Both the position numbers and the translations under genes were made by a program. A stretch of 64,000 bases of DNA from Bacteroidota bacterium (GTDB lineage: Bacteria > Bacteroidota > Bacteroidia > Bacteroidales > UBA12077): NCBI GenBank assembly GCA_020444275.1, contig JAHLLG010000003.1, positions 310,001-374,000 on the forward strand, given 5' to 3'. Shown here one piece after another: positions 8,375 through 18,500 of the stretch. The notes below the pieces were generated by a model. The model made no database searches. It saw only the letters and a list, made by a program, of their open reading frames with translations, and had not been told where the DNA came from. Position 1 is the stretch's first letter. Each line of letters opens with the position of its first letter.

Positions 8375-10270
8375 TTGAAACTAAAAGTATACTTTGCCGG
8401 TATCATTCTGTTATTTATTCAATGTGCAGTTACAGCGCAGGATTCAACCATAACATTCCAGCAAAAACTGGAACAAAAAATAACCGAAGTACCCAGGTTA
8501 AACGAGAAGGTAAATATTTCTGTGGGTAATGTTTCTATCCAGGAATTTTTACGTGGTGTAGCCAATAATTCAGGCGTAAATATCGATGTCGATCCCAATT
8601 TGCAAATAAAAGTGACCAATAACTTTTCAGATGTTCGGGTAGCAGATATTCTACTTTTTTTGCATAATCAGTTTAACCTGGAAATAGGTTTTATTGGCAA
8701 TATTGTAACCATAAAAGGAACCGGTGAGATTGTTCAAACCAAAACCAATCGGGTAATTTACGATGCAGAAAACAACCTGATCACAATTGATTATACCAAT
8801 GAGCCGATTAACAGTGCCATACGCGAAATTATTCGCGAAACTGGGTATAATATTATTCTTTCTCCCGGATTAGATAATCAACGTATAAAAGGATATATTC
8901 AGAATATGCCTTTTGATAATGCAATAGAGAAATTAGCATACACAAATGGTCTGCTGGCCGAAAAATCAGACGATGGAATTTTTGTAATAAAACCAGCAAA
9001 AACAGAAGATGGACAAGAACAAGTTGCCATTAGCAATTACAACAGAGGTAAGCAGGTTAATTTGGCATCATTCAGGCGTAAAGGAATACAAATCTCAACC
9101 GAACGAATAGATAGTATTTGTATTTATGCTAATAATGCGCAAAAGTTGGATTTAATTGAGGTCATTGCCGGACAATTAGGAATCAACTATTTTATTGCAT
9201 CGGAGCTAAAAGGTGAAATTTCGTTAAATGTAGCAGGAATAACCTTCGAGCAGTTTCTCGATTATGTTCTAAGCGGCTCTGATTATACCTATAAAAACAT
9301 TAATGATGTATATATTATTGGAGGAAAAAGCATTAATGAGTTGAACGATTACCGGGTAGTTCAGTTACGGCACCGAACAGTTGATTCGTTGCTCCATATT
9401 TTACCTAAAGAAATGGTCGAAAATATTGAGATCAAAGAGTTTGTTGAGCTCAATAGTGTTTTTATTGCGGGAGCATCCAATAAAATTCGCGAGGTGGAAC
9501 GTTTTATTCAACTAATTGACAAACCGGTTCCGGTTATCTTAATAGAGATTATTATTGTTGATGTTACCAAAACGCATACTGTTTCAACAGGCATACAAGC
9601 CGGGTTAGGTGATGCGCCTCAAACCTCGCAGCAAATTCTTCCGGGTGTTGATTACACCATGAGCTCGCAGGCAATTAATAGTTTAATTAATAAGTTCGAT
9701 GGTTTTGGTTGGGTTAATCTGGGAAATGTTTCCGAAGATTTTTATATCACTTTAAAAGCATTAGAAGATAACGGATTTTTAGATATCAAGAGTACCCCAA
9801 AGCTATCTACCTTGAACGGTCATAAAGCAAACTTGAAAATTGGGGAGACCAAATTTTACAAAGAGGAACGAAGTCAGTTGTATGGTACACAAAATCCAAC
9901 ATCAACACAAACTTACGAGTACAAATCGGTTGATGCGAACCTCGAGATTGGCATACGACCGGTAGTTTCAGGTGATAATCAGATTACGTTGGATATTCAG
10001 GTTTTACAATCCGATTTTGATTTAACCCAATCGCTAGGCGAAGGTGCACCACCCAATAAACGCAATAAGGAGTTTAAATCAACCATTCGTATCGAAAACG
10101 AAGAGGTGATTATCCTGGGTGGATTAGAACAGGAGCAAATTAACGATTCTGGTTCAGGAATTCCTCTGTTGGCAAGGATTCCGATAATAAAATGGTTTTT
10201 TAGCTCCAAAACAAAAAGCAATTCGAAGGCCAAACTTAACGTATTTATTAAACCTACAATTATAGGATAG
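8375..10270 (+). CDS. Type II/IV-pilus-type secretin (GspD/PilQ family)
   Basis: A 631-residue outer-membrane channel protein starting at TTG with a signal peptide (hydrophobic to about residue 21, then AQDS). Residues about 50-115 form an STN-like N-domain (VSIQEFLRGVANNSGVNIDV), followed by further N-type domains. From about residue 385 comes the secretin domain (PVPVILIEIIIVDV, later TPKLSTLNG, then EVIILGGLEQEQ). It ends with the family signature IPLLARIPIIKWFF near residues 595-608. Secretins form the outer-membrane gate for type II secretion substrates or type IV pili. The next five genes overlap or abut it and encode the inner-membrane platform, which supports the call. Whether the machine is a pilus or a secretion system cannot be told here. 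Confidence 0.9.
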   Translation: MKLKVYFAGIILLFIQCAVTAQDSTITFQQKLEQKITEVPRLNEKVNISVGNVSIQEFLRGVANNSGVNIDVDPNLQIKVTNNFSDVRVADILLFLHNQFNLEIGFIGNIVTIKGTGEIVQTKTNRVIYDAENNLITIDYTNEPINSAIREIIRETGYNIILSPGLDNQRIKGYIQNMPFDNAIEKLAYTNGLLAEKSDDGIFVIKPAKTEDGQEQVAISNYNRGKQVNLASFRRKGIQISTERIDSICIYANNAQKLDLIEVIAGQLGINYFIASELKGEISLNVAGITFEQFLDYVLSGSDYTYKNINDVYIIGGKSINELNDYRVVQLRHRTVDSLLHILPKEMVENIEIKEFVELNSVFIAGASNKIREVERFIQLIDKPVPVILIEIIIVDVTKTHTVSTGIQAGLGDAPQTSQQILPGVDYTMSSQAINSLINKFDGFGWVNLGNVSEDFYITLKALEDNGFLDIKSTPKLSTLNGHKANLKIGETKFYKEERSQLYGTQNPTSTQTYEYKSVDANLEIGIRPVVSGDNQITLDIQVLQSDFDLTQSLGEGAPPNKRNKEFKSTIRIENEEVIILGGLEQEQINDSGSGIPLLARIPIIKWFFSSKTKSNSKAKLNVFIKPTIIG

Positions 10271-10271
10271 C

Positions 10272-11474
10272 GTGTTTCAGAATTTCATACATAGCAATTT
10301 GGTAAAAGGTTCTAAAGTCCTGGGAGTTGATCTGTTCATCAATTCTGATGGAACTTTTGATATCAGTGCTATGATTCTGACCAAAGAAAAAGGTAAGTTG
10401 ATTATTGATAAAAAGTTTACCGGATTAAAACAGATTAAAGATCTTGAGGATAAATCCATTAAGGGATTGCCGGTTTGCTTAAGTATCGATGGTAAAGGGA
10501 TTTTATTTAAAAAGGTAGAGATAAAATCAAAACAAAAGCTCATTCATCAACTTTTACCCAATGCAAAAGAGAGTGATTTTGTAATACAGAAAACCGATAC
10601 CGGTAAAAATGAACAATTTATTGTAGCGGTAAGAACTGAAGTTCTAAATACTATTATCGATTCGATCAACGAATTGGGTATTTTTATTACAAATTGCTAT
10701 TTGGGTCCTTATGCCATAAAAAATATTCTATCACTGGTTCATTCCAATGTCGTTTATACAAGTCATCATGTTATAAATCTGGGCGAAGATACTGTCGATA
10801 AAGTAGAAAGACTTGCTGAAACTAAAATGGTAAGCTATAAACTGGGTGATGAAGAAGTGTATAGTGATGATCTTTTAATGTATGCAAGTGCACTGGCCTT
10901 TTTTATCGATTTTGAAAATGAAGATCGTTTTGAAAAAGTAGCTGAAACAAAGCAAGAGTTTCTTTTTAAACAGTTATTTACATTGACCGGTTGGTTTGCA
11001 TTGGCTTTCTTTTTTGTGTTATTGCTGGTTAACTATCTTTTCTTTAACCAATATAACAAGAAATTGAATAGTGCAAATTTCAGGTATAACCAAAACCTGG
11101 AAATGATTAAAAAGCTGGATACGCTCAAAAGTGAGTATGCTCTAAAAGAACAATACTTTGTAAGCAGTGGATTTTTAGATGCTTCCGAGCAATCTTTTTA
11201 TGCCGATCGTATTGCAAATTCTGTTCCTTCGGATATACAGTTAACATCGTTAAATATTAATCCGCTGGATGGTAAATTTAAAAATGATAAACCACTGAAT
11301 TTTATGATGGGTAAAATCAGAATTACTGGGAATGTTACGCAAAGTATTATTCTGAATAATTGGGTGAAAAAAGTAAAAAGCTTCGATTGGGTGGAGCGAG
11401 TTACTATTATTGATTATTTGCAAGAGAGCCAGGAAAATCCTGCAATTTTTGAACTTGAAATTGAGATGAAATAG
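10272..11474 (+). CDS. PilM/PilN- or GspL-like inner-membrane platform protein
   Basis: A 400-residue protein starting with GTG one base after the secretin stop. Residues 1-235 are cytoplasmic and resemble the actin-like fold of PilM/GspL (VLGVDLFINSDGTFDI at the start). A single membrane segment lies at about 239-258 (GWFALAFFFVLLLVNYLFF). A coiled-coil stretch follows (NQNLEMIKKLDTLKSEYALK), then a periplasmic ferredoxin-like domain as in PilN/GspL (ITGNVTQSIILNNWVKKV). Proteins of this kind link the secretion ATPase to the periplasmic platform. The assignment rests on domain layout and operon position more than on strong motifs. It corresponds either to fused PilM-PilN or to GspL. Confidence 0.7.
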   Translation: MFQNFIHSNLVKGSKVLGVDLFINSDGTFDISAMILTKEKGKLIIDKKFTGLKQIKDLEDKSIKGLPVCLSIDGKGILFKKVEIKSKQKLIHQLLPNAKESDFVIQKTDTGKNEQFIVAVRTEVLNTIIDSINELGIFITNCYLGPYAIKNILSLVHSNVVYTSHHVINLGEDTVDKVERLAETKMVSYKLGDEEVYSDDLLMYASALAFFIDFENEDRFEKVAETKQEFLFKQLFTLTGWFALAFFFVLLLVNYLFFNQYNKKLNSANFRYNQNLEMIKKLDTLKSEYALKEQYFVSSGFLDASEQSFYADRIANSVPSDIQLTSLNINPLDGKFKNDKPLNFMMGKIRITGNVTQSIILNNWVKKVKSFDWVERVTIIDYLQESQENPAIFELEIEMK

Positions 11475-12014
11475 ATGTTTGTAAATCTTACATATCGAAT
11501 TAAGTTTATCCTTTTAGGAGCAGGGATTGTATTGTTTTTAATCATCTCATATAATCTGGCGTTTAAGAAAACGTTCAGGTTGAAAAACGAATATAAAACC
11601 ATAGAGTCAAGATTAGAGCAATCGAAGAATGCACCCCAGCAAATTGCAATAATCAAATCAAAGTTAGATGAGATTGATAAAAAAGTAGGTGGAAAAAGCA
11701 TTGATCAAATCAACCTGGAAGAGTTGATTATTGAACATATTAGTAGTTATAGCAAACGGAATAATATTGTTTTAAAAGAATATCCTGGCATTCACTACTT
11801 TAGTCAGCAGGATTATACAACCGAAACATGTAAGCTAACTGTAGAAGGTGACTTTATTAAATTACTGAGACTGGCTTATGGAATAGAACAAAACTTCTCA
11901 TATGGAAAAGTATCTTCTTTAAACTTTTACACAGAAAAAAATTATAGAACGAAAGAGATAGAGTTATTGCTCGAGATTTATGTTCAAAACATAAAAATGA
12001 CAACGTATGAATAG
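11475..12014 (+). CDS. PilO/GspM-like platform protein
   Basis: A 179-residue bitopic protein whose ATG directly follows the upstream stop codon. It has a membrane segment at about residues 9-28, a coiled coil (LKNEYKTIESRLEQSK, then IIKSKLDEIDKKV), and a small periplasmic alpha/beta domain (CKLTVEGDFIKLLRLAYGIEQ). This matches PilO/GspM layout: one span, coiled coil, ferredoxin-like domain. The family partners with PilN/GspL in the inner membrane. The stop overlaps the next start by 8 bases, so translation is probably coupled. Sequence similarity in this family is always low, so context carries much of the call. Confidence 0.7.
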   Translation: MFVNLTYRIKFILLGAGIVLFLIISYNLAFKKTFRLKNEYKTIESRLEQSKNAPQQIAIIKSKLDEIDKKVGGKSIDQINLEELIIEHISSYSKRNNIVLKEYPGIHYFSQQDYTTETCKLTVEGDFIKLLRLAYGIEQNFSYGKVSSLNFYTEKNYRTKEIELLLEIYVQNIKMTTYE

Positions 12015-12957
12015 AATATTTTATATATTAATGGCCATGTTGCTTGTTTTTGCAGCATGTGATGATTTCTTCGACGAAGAACTGGAAGGAAAAACCGTTG
12101 AACTAGTTGGTCCCGTAGATAATTTAGAAACAAGTGGCACTTCATTTACATTTTGGTGGAATACAGTTGATGGTGCAACAAAATATAACCTCCAAATTGT
12201 AAGTCCAACGTTTGAGCAGATGGAAGAATTAGTATTAGATACTAACTTAATAGAAACACAATATGAATACCAGTTATATCCGGGTATCTTCCAGTGGAGA
12301 GTAAAAGCAATGAATGGTTCCAGTGAAACGGAATATACCACATATTCATTAACTGTGGATAGTACATTAGACCTAAGCACCAGCACAGTTATTCTTAATA
12401 ATCCAGAAGATAATTATGCAACAAGTGAAACATCGCTGGAATTTTCTTGGGAGACCATAAGTTTGGCTGACGATTATGAATTAAGGCTTATGTTAGGTGA
12501 TTGGGAAACTGGCAGTTTAAAAGCTAAAGAAGAAACGACAGAAAATTCTATTACAATTGATATAACTTCCGAAGGAACATATATTTGGGGAGTTAGGGCA
12601 TCTAATATCTATTCTGTTTCGAAATATGGAACAAACACCTTAATTGTTGATAGAACAGACCCACAAAGACCAACACTTGATTCACCTGCACAAGGAGAAG
12701 AAACGAGTACAAATGTTACCTTTAGTTGGACAAGACCAGATGAAAGTGGTTCAACAATTACAGATAGTTTGTATGTTTCAACAGATTCAACTTTTGTTGC
12801 CAACCATGAAGTTGCAATTAAACGAACAGAAACATCATATTCAAAAACATTTAATGTAACTAGTTCGCAAAAATATTATTGGCGTGTTCGATCTATCGAT
12901 GCTGCCGGAAACAAGAGTGATTATTCTGTAACAAGAAGATTTACCGTTATAAAATGA
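12007..12957 (+). CDS. FN3-type lipoprotein in the secretion operon
   Basis: A 316-residue lipoprotein with signal peptide and lipobox VFAAC (Cys at about residue 18), followed by DDFFDEELEGK. The mature part has three repeats of about 95 residues that look like fibronectin type III modules (SFTFWWNTVDGATKYNLQI; SLEFSWETISLADDYELRL; VTFSWTRPDESGSTITDSL). The third ends YYWRVRSIDAAGNKSDYS, a classic FN3 ending. It is not part of standard type II or type IV pilus sets, yet it overlaps both neighbours (8 bases before, 4 after), so it is probably made together with the machine. I infer a pilotin-like or surface-exposed accessory role; binding specificity is unknown. Confidence 0.75.
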   Translation: MNRIFYILMAMLLVFAACDDFFDEELEGKTVELVGPVDNLETSGTSFTFWWNTVDGATKYNLQIVSPTFEQMEELVLDTNLIETQYEYQLYPGIFQWRVKAMNGSSETEYTTYSLTVDSTLDLSTSTVILNNPEDNYATSETSLEFSWETISLADDYELRLMLGDWETGSLKAKEETTENSITIDITSEGTYIWGVRASNIYSVSKYGTNTLIVDRTDPQRPTLDSPAQGEETSTNVTFSWTRPDESGSTITDSLYVSTDSTFVANHEVAIKRTETSYSKTFNVTSSQKYYWRVRSIDAAGNKSDYSVTRRFTVIK

Positions 12958-13454
12958 AAAACAACAAGAAGATAACATATATTTTATTTCCCCTTGTAAT
13001 TATTATTTGGGGGTTAGTTATATATCGTATCTTTTTTGAAGGTAAAGTTACACCTGAAAATCTCGATGTGAAAGTTAAACCGGTAATTAATAAAGTAGAA
13101 AAAGAAAGTAAAAGAACATATCGTTTGATTGCAAATTATCGTGATCCTTTTTTAAGCAATCTTAATAGAACAGTTGCTAATCCTGAAATAGATAATCAAG
13201 AAACAGAAAATAACAGAACAACTAATTTAAGACGCAGAAGAACAACGGTTTCACGAGTAAGATGGCCACAAATTACCTATGGTGGATTTATTGAAGATAA
13301 TGAAAAACAAGAAATAACCATTTTATTGAATATCCAGGATAGAGATTATTTGGTAAAAGAAGGTGATACTATTGAACAGGTTTTTATCAAATCTTTTTAT
13401 AAAGATTCTCTTGTATTAGTTTATAACGAGGAAGAAAAAACATTAATTAAATGA
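12954..13454 (+). CDS. PilP/GspC-like coupling protein
   Basis: A 166-residue protein with a short cytoplasmic N-terminus, a membrane span at about residues 8-28, a linker containing the RDPF motif typical of PilP/GspC-type proteins (near residue 61), and a C-terminal beta-rich homology-region-like domain (ITYGGFIEDNEKQEITILL, then VKEGDTIEQVFIKSF). In known systems this domain contacts the N-domains of the secretin and couples inner to outer membrane. The start overlaps the FN3 gene and the end overlaps the MORN gene by 4 bases each. Confidence comes from layout, the RDPF motif and operon position. Confidence 0.7.
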   Translation: MKNNKKITYILFPLVIIIWGLVIYRIFFEGKVTPENLDVKVKPVINKVEKESKRTYRLIANYRDPFLSNLNRTVANPEIDNQETENNRTTNLRRRRTTVSRVRWPQITYGGFIEDNEKQEITILLNIQDRDYLVKEGDTIEQVFIKSFYKDSLVLVYNEEEKTLIK

Positions 13455-14023
13455 AAAAAATATATTTAGCTCTACTTTGTATCGTATATGTGAATGTTCT
13501 TTTTGCTCAGGATTACGATAGCAAATATAACACACGTACAGTGCTTATATCTGCACCAGATTCTATAATTAAAGCAAAAATTCGAAATACAAAAACAGAT
13601 TTTAAAATATATGATGAACTGAAGTACTATTGGTTTGCCAATGATAAAATTGGATATAACAGAGGTGGAGTAAATGGCAATGCTTTGCATGGAACATACA
13701 CTGTATATGATGCTGAAAACAGATTAATGACTCAAGGTGAATTTCGTAATGGTTTGAAATTTGGGAAATGGAAAACGTGGTATAAAAATGGGGAGTTAAA
13801 ATCAGTAGAAAATTATAAAGAAGGACTAAAACAAGATATTCAACGTTACTACAATACTAATGGCGAAATAGAGAAGGAAGTTGAATATAAAAAAGGAGTA
13901 AAAGTTGACAAAAATAATGACTCATTCTTAAAAAAGCTATTTAAAAATAAAGAACAAGAAAAAGCTGTTGATGATTCAACCAAAACAAATAAAGAAGTTG
14001 TTAAGAAAAATGATAATCCATAA
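13451..14023 (+). CDS. MORN-repeat (YwqK-like) exported protein
   Basis: A 190-residue protein with a cleavable signal peptide (to about residue 20, VLFAQ|DYD). The centre holds MORN-type repeats: GTYTVYDAENRLMTQGEF, RNGLKFGKWKTWYKNGEL and KEGLKQDIQRYYNTNGEI. It ends with a Lys-rich tail. Database records often call this group the YwqK-family antitoxin, but that name rests on weak evidence and no toxin partner is apparent. The gene overlaps its upstream neighbour by 4 bases and the next gene by 14, so it belongs to the envelope-machine operon. The role is unknown; a structural or binding function in the periplasm is plausible. Confidence 0.75.
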   Translation: MKKIYLALLCIVYVNVLFAQDYDSKYNTRTVLISAPDSIIKAKIRNTKTDFKIYDELKYYWFANDKIGYNRGGVNGNALHGTYTVYDAENRLMTQGEFRNGLKFGKWKTWYKNGELKSVENYKEGLKQDIQRYYNTNGEIEKEVEYKKGVKVDKNNDSFLKKLFKNKEQEKAVDDSTKTNKEVVKKNDNP

Positions 14024-15284
14024 AAGAGTACCTGCAGGTGCTTTATATTATGCCGTTTTTATTGCGTTATTAATTTCAGTGCTAAGTGGATTACTATTAG
14101 CGTATACCTATATACATAACTCCTATATTAATCGGCAAATACTTCAGGAACAGGCAATATCGAATGTGAAATCGGGTATAAATTTGGTGCTTAAGAATCC
14201 AGAGTTGCTTTCTTATGGAGATTATGAAGAAGTAAAGCTTTTTGGTAACGATTACGATTTGGTAAAGTTAAGAAAAGAGCACTGGGGAGCTTATGATCTG
14301 ATCTATTCCAATTCAAAACGGCAAAGTTATAAAGCATCAAAGATAGCGTTGATTGGAGATCATTTGGGTAAAAAGGAAGATATTGCTTTATACCTGACCG
14401 ATAAAAAAAAATACTTATCCATAAGTGGCAATACATTGCTTAAAGGAACTTGTTACTTGCCAAAATTAGGAATAAAAAGAGCATATATCGAAGGACAGGG
14501 ATACCAAAACCGTGAACTGGTTTATGGAAAGGTCTTGCAAAGTGAAGCTAAATTACCTGCATTAAATACCGAGAAAATCAAAAATATAGAATCACTGGTA
14601 ACTAAGCAGCTTACAAAAGAGGATAGTTTAGTCGAAATAACATCAAACGTAAGTTCAGAGTTAATTAATAACTCTTTTTACAATAAAACATTGATATTAT
14701 ATTCTGATCAGATAACCAATCTTTCAGGCATGAGATTAGAAGGTAATATCATTTTGAAGTTTGACCAGGATCTTACTATTCCCGAAAACTGCTCCCTTAA
14801 GGATGTTATTATCATTGCACCATCCGTTAGAATAACTGATGGTTTTAAAGGTAGCGTGCAAATCTTAGCCACTGATAAAGTTTTGGTTGGTAATTCGTGT
14901 CAGCTAAAATATCCCAGCTTTTTAGTTGTATTAAAGGATAAAGAAGATGAAGATTTTTCCATGGTTATAGGACAAAATACAACCGTTGCAGGAGGAATAT
15001 TATTGTATTCGGAATCTTCAAGTACAAAGAATCCTTATAAAATTAAGCTGGAAGAATTATCAAAAATTTATGGAACTGTATACTGTAATGGTTACGCAGA
15101 ACATAGGGGCAGTATCTACGGTTCGTTGTACTGCGAGGGGTTTACGTTGAAAACTGCTGCTTCCTTATATGAAAACCATTTGTTAAATGTTATCATAGAT
15201 CATTCAAAACTTCCGCAAGAGTTTGTTGGAATCAATTTAGTTGAAAAACCTGTTAATGAACAAATTATAAATTGGTTAAACTGA
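14010..15284 (+). CDS. Membrane-anchored beta-solenoid-like protein of the secretion operon
   Basis: I choose ATG 14010 (MIIHKRVPAGALYYA) instead of the in-frame ATG at 13968, because it leaves only a 14-base overlap and puts the membrane segment (about residues 14-35, IALLISVLSGLLLAYTYI) near the N-terminus, as in PilX- or minor-pilin-like proteins. The middle is beta-rich. The C-terminal 200 residues form short repeating strands (ILKFDQDLTIPENCSLKDVI, then YGTVYCNGYAEHRGSIYGSL) like those of bactofilins or other right-handed beta-solenoids. There is no obvious prepilin peptidase site. Function is unknown. Position suggests a structural part of the secretion machine. Confidence 0.7.
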   Translation: MIIHKRVPAGALYYAVFIALLISVLSGLLLAYTYIHNSYINRQILQEQAISNVKSGINLVLKNPELLSYGDYEEVKLFGNDYDLVKLRKEHWGAYDLIYSNSKRQSYKASKIALIGDHLGKKEDIALYLTDKKKYLSISGNTLLKGTCYLPKLGIKRAYIEGQGYQNRELVYGKVLQSEAKLPALNTEKIKNIESLVTKQLTKEDSLVEITSNVSSELINNSFYNKTLILYSDQITNLSGMRLEGNIILKFDQDLTIPENCSLKDVIIIAPSVRITDGFKGSVQILATDKVLVGNSCQLKYPSFLVVLKDKEDEDFSMVIGQNTTVAGGILLYSESSSTKNPYKIKLEELSKIYGTVYCNGYAEHRGSIYGSLYCEGFTLKTAASLYENHLLNVIIDHSKLPQEFVGINLVEKPVNEQIINWLN

Positions 15285-15560
15285 TAATTTAATACTATAA
15301 ATAAGACTTGAAAGAGTCATTGAAGATTATCCATAATAATTCTAAATTAAATTGTTAATTATATGTTTATAAGCTTTTAACGGTTTGTTGTAGTTTATTT
15401 GTAGCCTATTATATCTAAAAATATGTTATTTAACATATTTTTTGGGTAAAAAAGTAATAGTAATTTCACATATCAATTTCAAATTGATATAGTTGTTTAA
15501 CTTCAATTTGAGAAAATAGTTAACCTTGTTATTAATTCTAAATGCTCAAAATATTTTTAC
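15285..15560. promoter_or_regulatory. AT-rich intergenic region with two perfect palindromes
   Basis: Upstream of the giant RHS gene lie ATATGTTA-TT-TAACATAT (15,421-15,438) and TATCAATTT-C-AAATTGATA (15,471-15,489). Both are perfect inverted repeats of 8 and 9 bp arms and look like operator sites for dimeric regulators. I see no clear TAnnTTTG promoter box and no gene here. Confidence 0.5.
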
Positions 15561-18500
15561 ATGAGAACATATTATAAATTACTAATTCAAGTAGTTGTAA
15601 TAACTGCATTGCTTGGAGTAAACAAAATTTATGCTCAAAGGATTCCTCTTATAGATACAAAGATAGTTTCAGGGCCATGTTTAATGACTATCCCACCTGA
15701 TAACCTGAGTTATAGTTCATCAGCTCAAACGAAATATATTCCTGTTGAAACTGCAGGACGATGTGGTGTTCCTGTATCTGATAATAGAAGTTGGATTACA
15801 GCTTCTTTTAATAGTTCACAAAGCAGAATTGAAATAACGGTTACTGCAAATACAGGAAATGCAAGGACAGGAACGGTAACCATCGAAAACTTTACAACTC
15901 AGATAAATCAAGCTGAAGTATGCCCGACCGTTTATTCAGTTACCGGAGGAGGCTCCTATTGCAGTGGAGGTTCCGGAGTTTATGTCGGATTAAGTGACTC
16001 CCAGTCAGGAGTTACATATTATCTAAAACGAGGTTCTACGACAGTAAAAACATTAAGCGGTTCAGGATCCGCTTTAAATTTTGGTAGACAAACAACTGCA
16101 GGTACCTATACGGTAGTTGCCAATCATAATACTACCAACTGTACAAAAACTATGAGTGGTAGTGCCACGGTTATTGTAAACTCTTTACCCGCACGATATA
16201 GTGTAACAGGTGGTGGTCAGTATTGTGATGGAGATGCAGGTAAGGCTGTTGGATTAAGTGATTCTCAATCAGGTGTAGTTTACACATTAATCAAAAATGA
16301 TATTCCAACGATTATAAAAAGGACAGGTACAGGATCAGCCATAAGCTTTGGAAATCAAACCTCTGGCACTTATAAAGTAAGTGCAGAAAGAACATCGACA
16401 GGATGTACTCGAATAATGAGTGGTAGTGTTACTGTATCCAGAATAATTGTATCCAGATATAGCGTTACCGGAGGAGGTCAATATTGTGATGGCGATGATG
16501 GTGTTGTAGTTGGTATTAGTGATTCTCAGGTGGGAGCAAGTTACAATTTAATTGTCAATAATGAAATTGTCAATTCTGATCCACTCTTGGGTATGGGATA
16601 TCCAATTAATTTTGGTAAACAAACTATAGAAGGTAATTACACAGTTAGAGCTATTGTATCTGGATGTTCTGAAGTAATGAATGGTTCTGCTACAGTTTCC
16701 AGTTATCCGTTACCTATAAAATATAATGTAACAGGGGGCGGAGAAATTTGTGAGGATGATCCGGGATTAACAATTGGTCTTAGCGACTCGCAATCAGGGT
16801 ATACGTATATGTTATTAATTGGTAGTAGCATAAAGGACACCAAAACAGGTACAGGTGGTTCAATTAGTTTTGATCCTCAGAATATTGCAGGAACATATAC
16901 AGTGAAAGCCATTTCTCCAAATGGTTGCGAAGAAATGATGACAGGGAGTGCATCCATCACTGTTCTTTCAAAACCACAAAAATTTAATCTTAGCAATGGA
17001 GGTAGTTTCTGCAGTGGTGGATCAGGTATAAGAATTATCTTAGATGATTCAGAAAATGGAATTGATTATTTATTAAGAAGAGATGGTGTTTCTTTGGGTG
17101 ATCCGGTAAGTGGTTCCGGATTTACAATAAACTTTGGTTATCAGACTGAAGGAGGTAGTTATGACGTTGTCGCCACTACTTCTATACCCGGTTGTACATC
17201 TGTAATGAATGGCACTGCAGTTGTTGTAGAAAATCAAACACCACAAGTTTTTGAGGTTACCGGAGGAGGAACTGCTTGTAGTAGTTCCGGTGGAGTTATA
17301 GTTGGATTAGATGGGTCTGAAAGCAATGTCACCTATTATCTGAAAAATGCAGCAGGAGATCCGATAGATCAGCTACCTGGTAATGGTTCAGCAATAAGTT
17401 TTGGGAAACAAGATATAAGTGATACATATACTATATATGCCAAGGATGAATCTGGTAATTGTACCTCAAATATGACCGGACAAGCTGATGTGACCATTAA
17501 CCCTAGTCCTGAAATTTACGAAGTAACAGGCGGTGGACAGTATTGTCCAGGTGAAGATGGCGTTAAAGTTGGCATTAGCAATTCTCAGGTAGGTGTAAGT
17601 TATAATTTATTTGTCAATAATACCGTTGTTAATTCTGAGCCACTTTTGGGCGAGGGAAATCCTATTTATTTTGATAAGCAAACCATTTTGGGTAATTATA
17701 CCATAAAAGCCTCTACACCTGAGTGTACTGAGGAAATGAATGGTTTTGCTTCAGTTTCAACATATCCAATACCAACTAATTACAATATAACAGGGGGTGG
17801 AACAATTTGTGAAGATGAACCGGGACTGGTAATTGGACTGAATGGTTCACAATCAGGGTACACATATCAACTAATGAGAGGTGGTGACATTGCGGACACC
17901 AAGGTTGGTGATGGAAATGCAATTAATTTCGATCCCCAAAACACAGATGGAACATACACCGTTACTGTAATTACACCTAATAATTGTGAAAGGAATTTAT
18001 TAGGAAATGCTATTATTAATGTTATTCCAAAACCAGCAATTTTCACACTAAGTGATGGAGGTCGTTTTTGTAGTGGTGAAAATGGTATTCAATTGACATT
18101 GGATGGATCTGAAGATGGTCCTGTATATCATTTAAGAAAGGATGGCTCGACAGTAAAAACAGTTGACAGAACATTGGGAAATCCAATTAATTTTGGTTAC
18201 CAGACAGAACCGGGTAATTATACAGTTTTAGCAACTACATCCATACCGGGGTGCTCATCTTACATGAACGATACTGCCATAATTATTCGTGATCAAACAC
18301 CGCAAGAATTTAATGTTACTGGAGGAGGAACAGTTTGTAGTAACTCTGGTGGAGTTATAGTTGGATTAGATGGGTCTGAAAATAATGTTACCTATTATCT
18401 GAAAAATGCCGCAGGAGATCAGGTTGATCAATTACCTGGAGATGGTTCACCAATAAGTTTTGGAAAACAAGATGTTAGTGATACATATACTATATATGCC

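Noticed and set aside
13968-14009. Upstream start for the beta-solenoid-like protein
   Set aside because: It would overlap the MORN gene by 56 bases and displace the membrane segment from the N-terminus.
13451-14023. Toxin-antitoxin antitoxin (YwqK label)
   Set aside because: The name comes from weak family annotation. The protein has a signal peptide and is embedded in the secretin operon, with no toxin partner.
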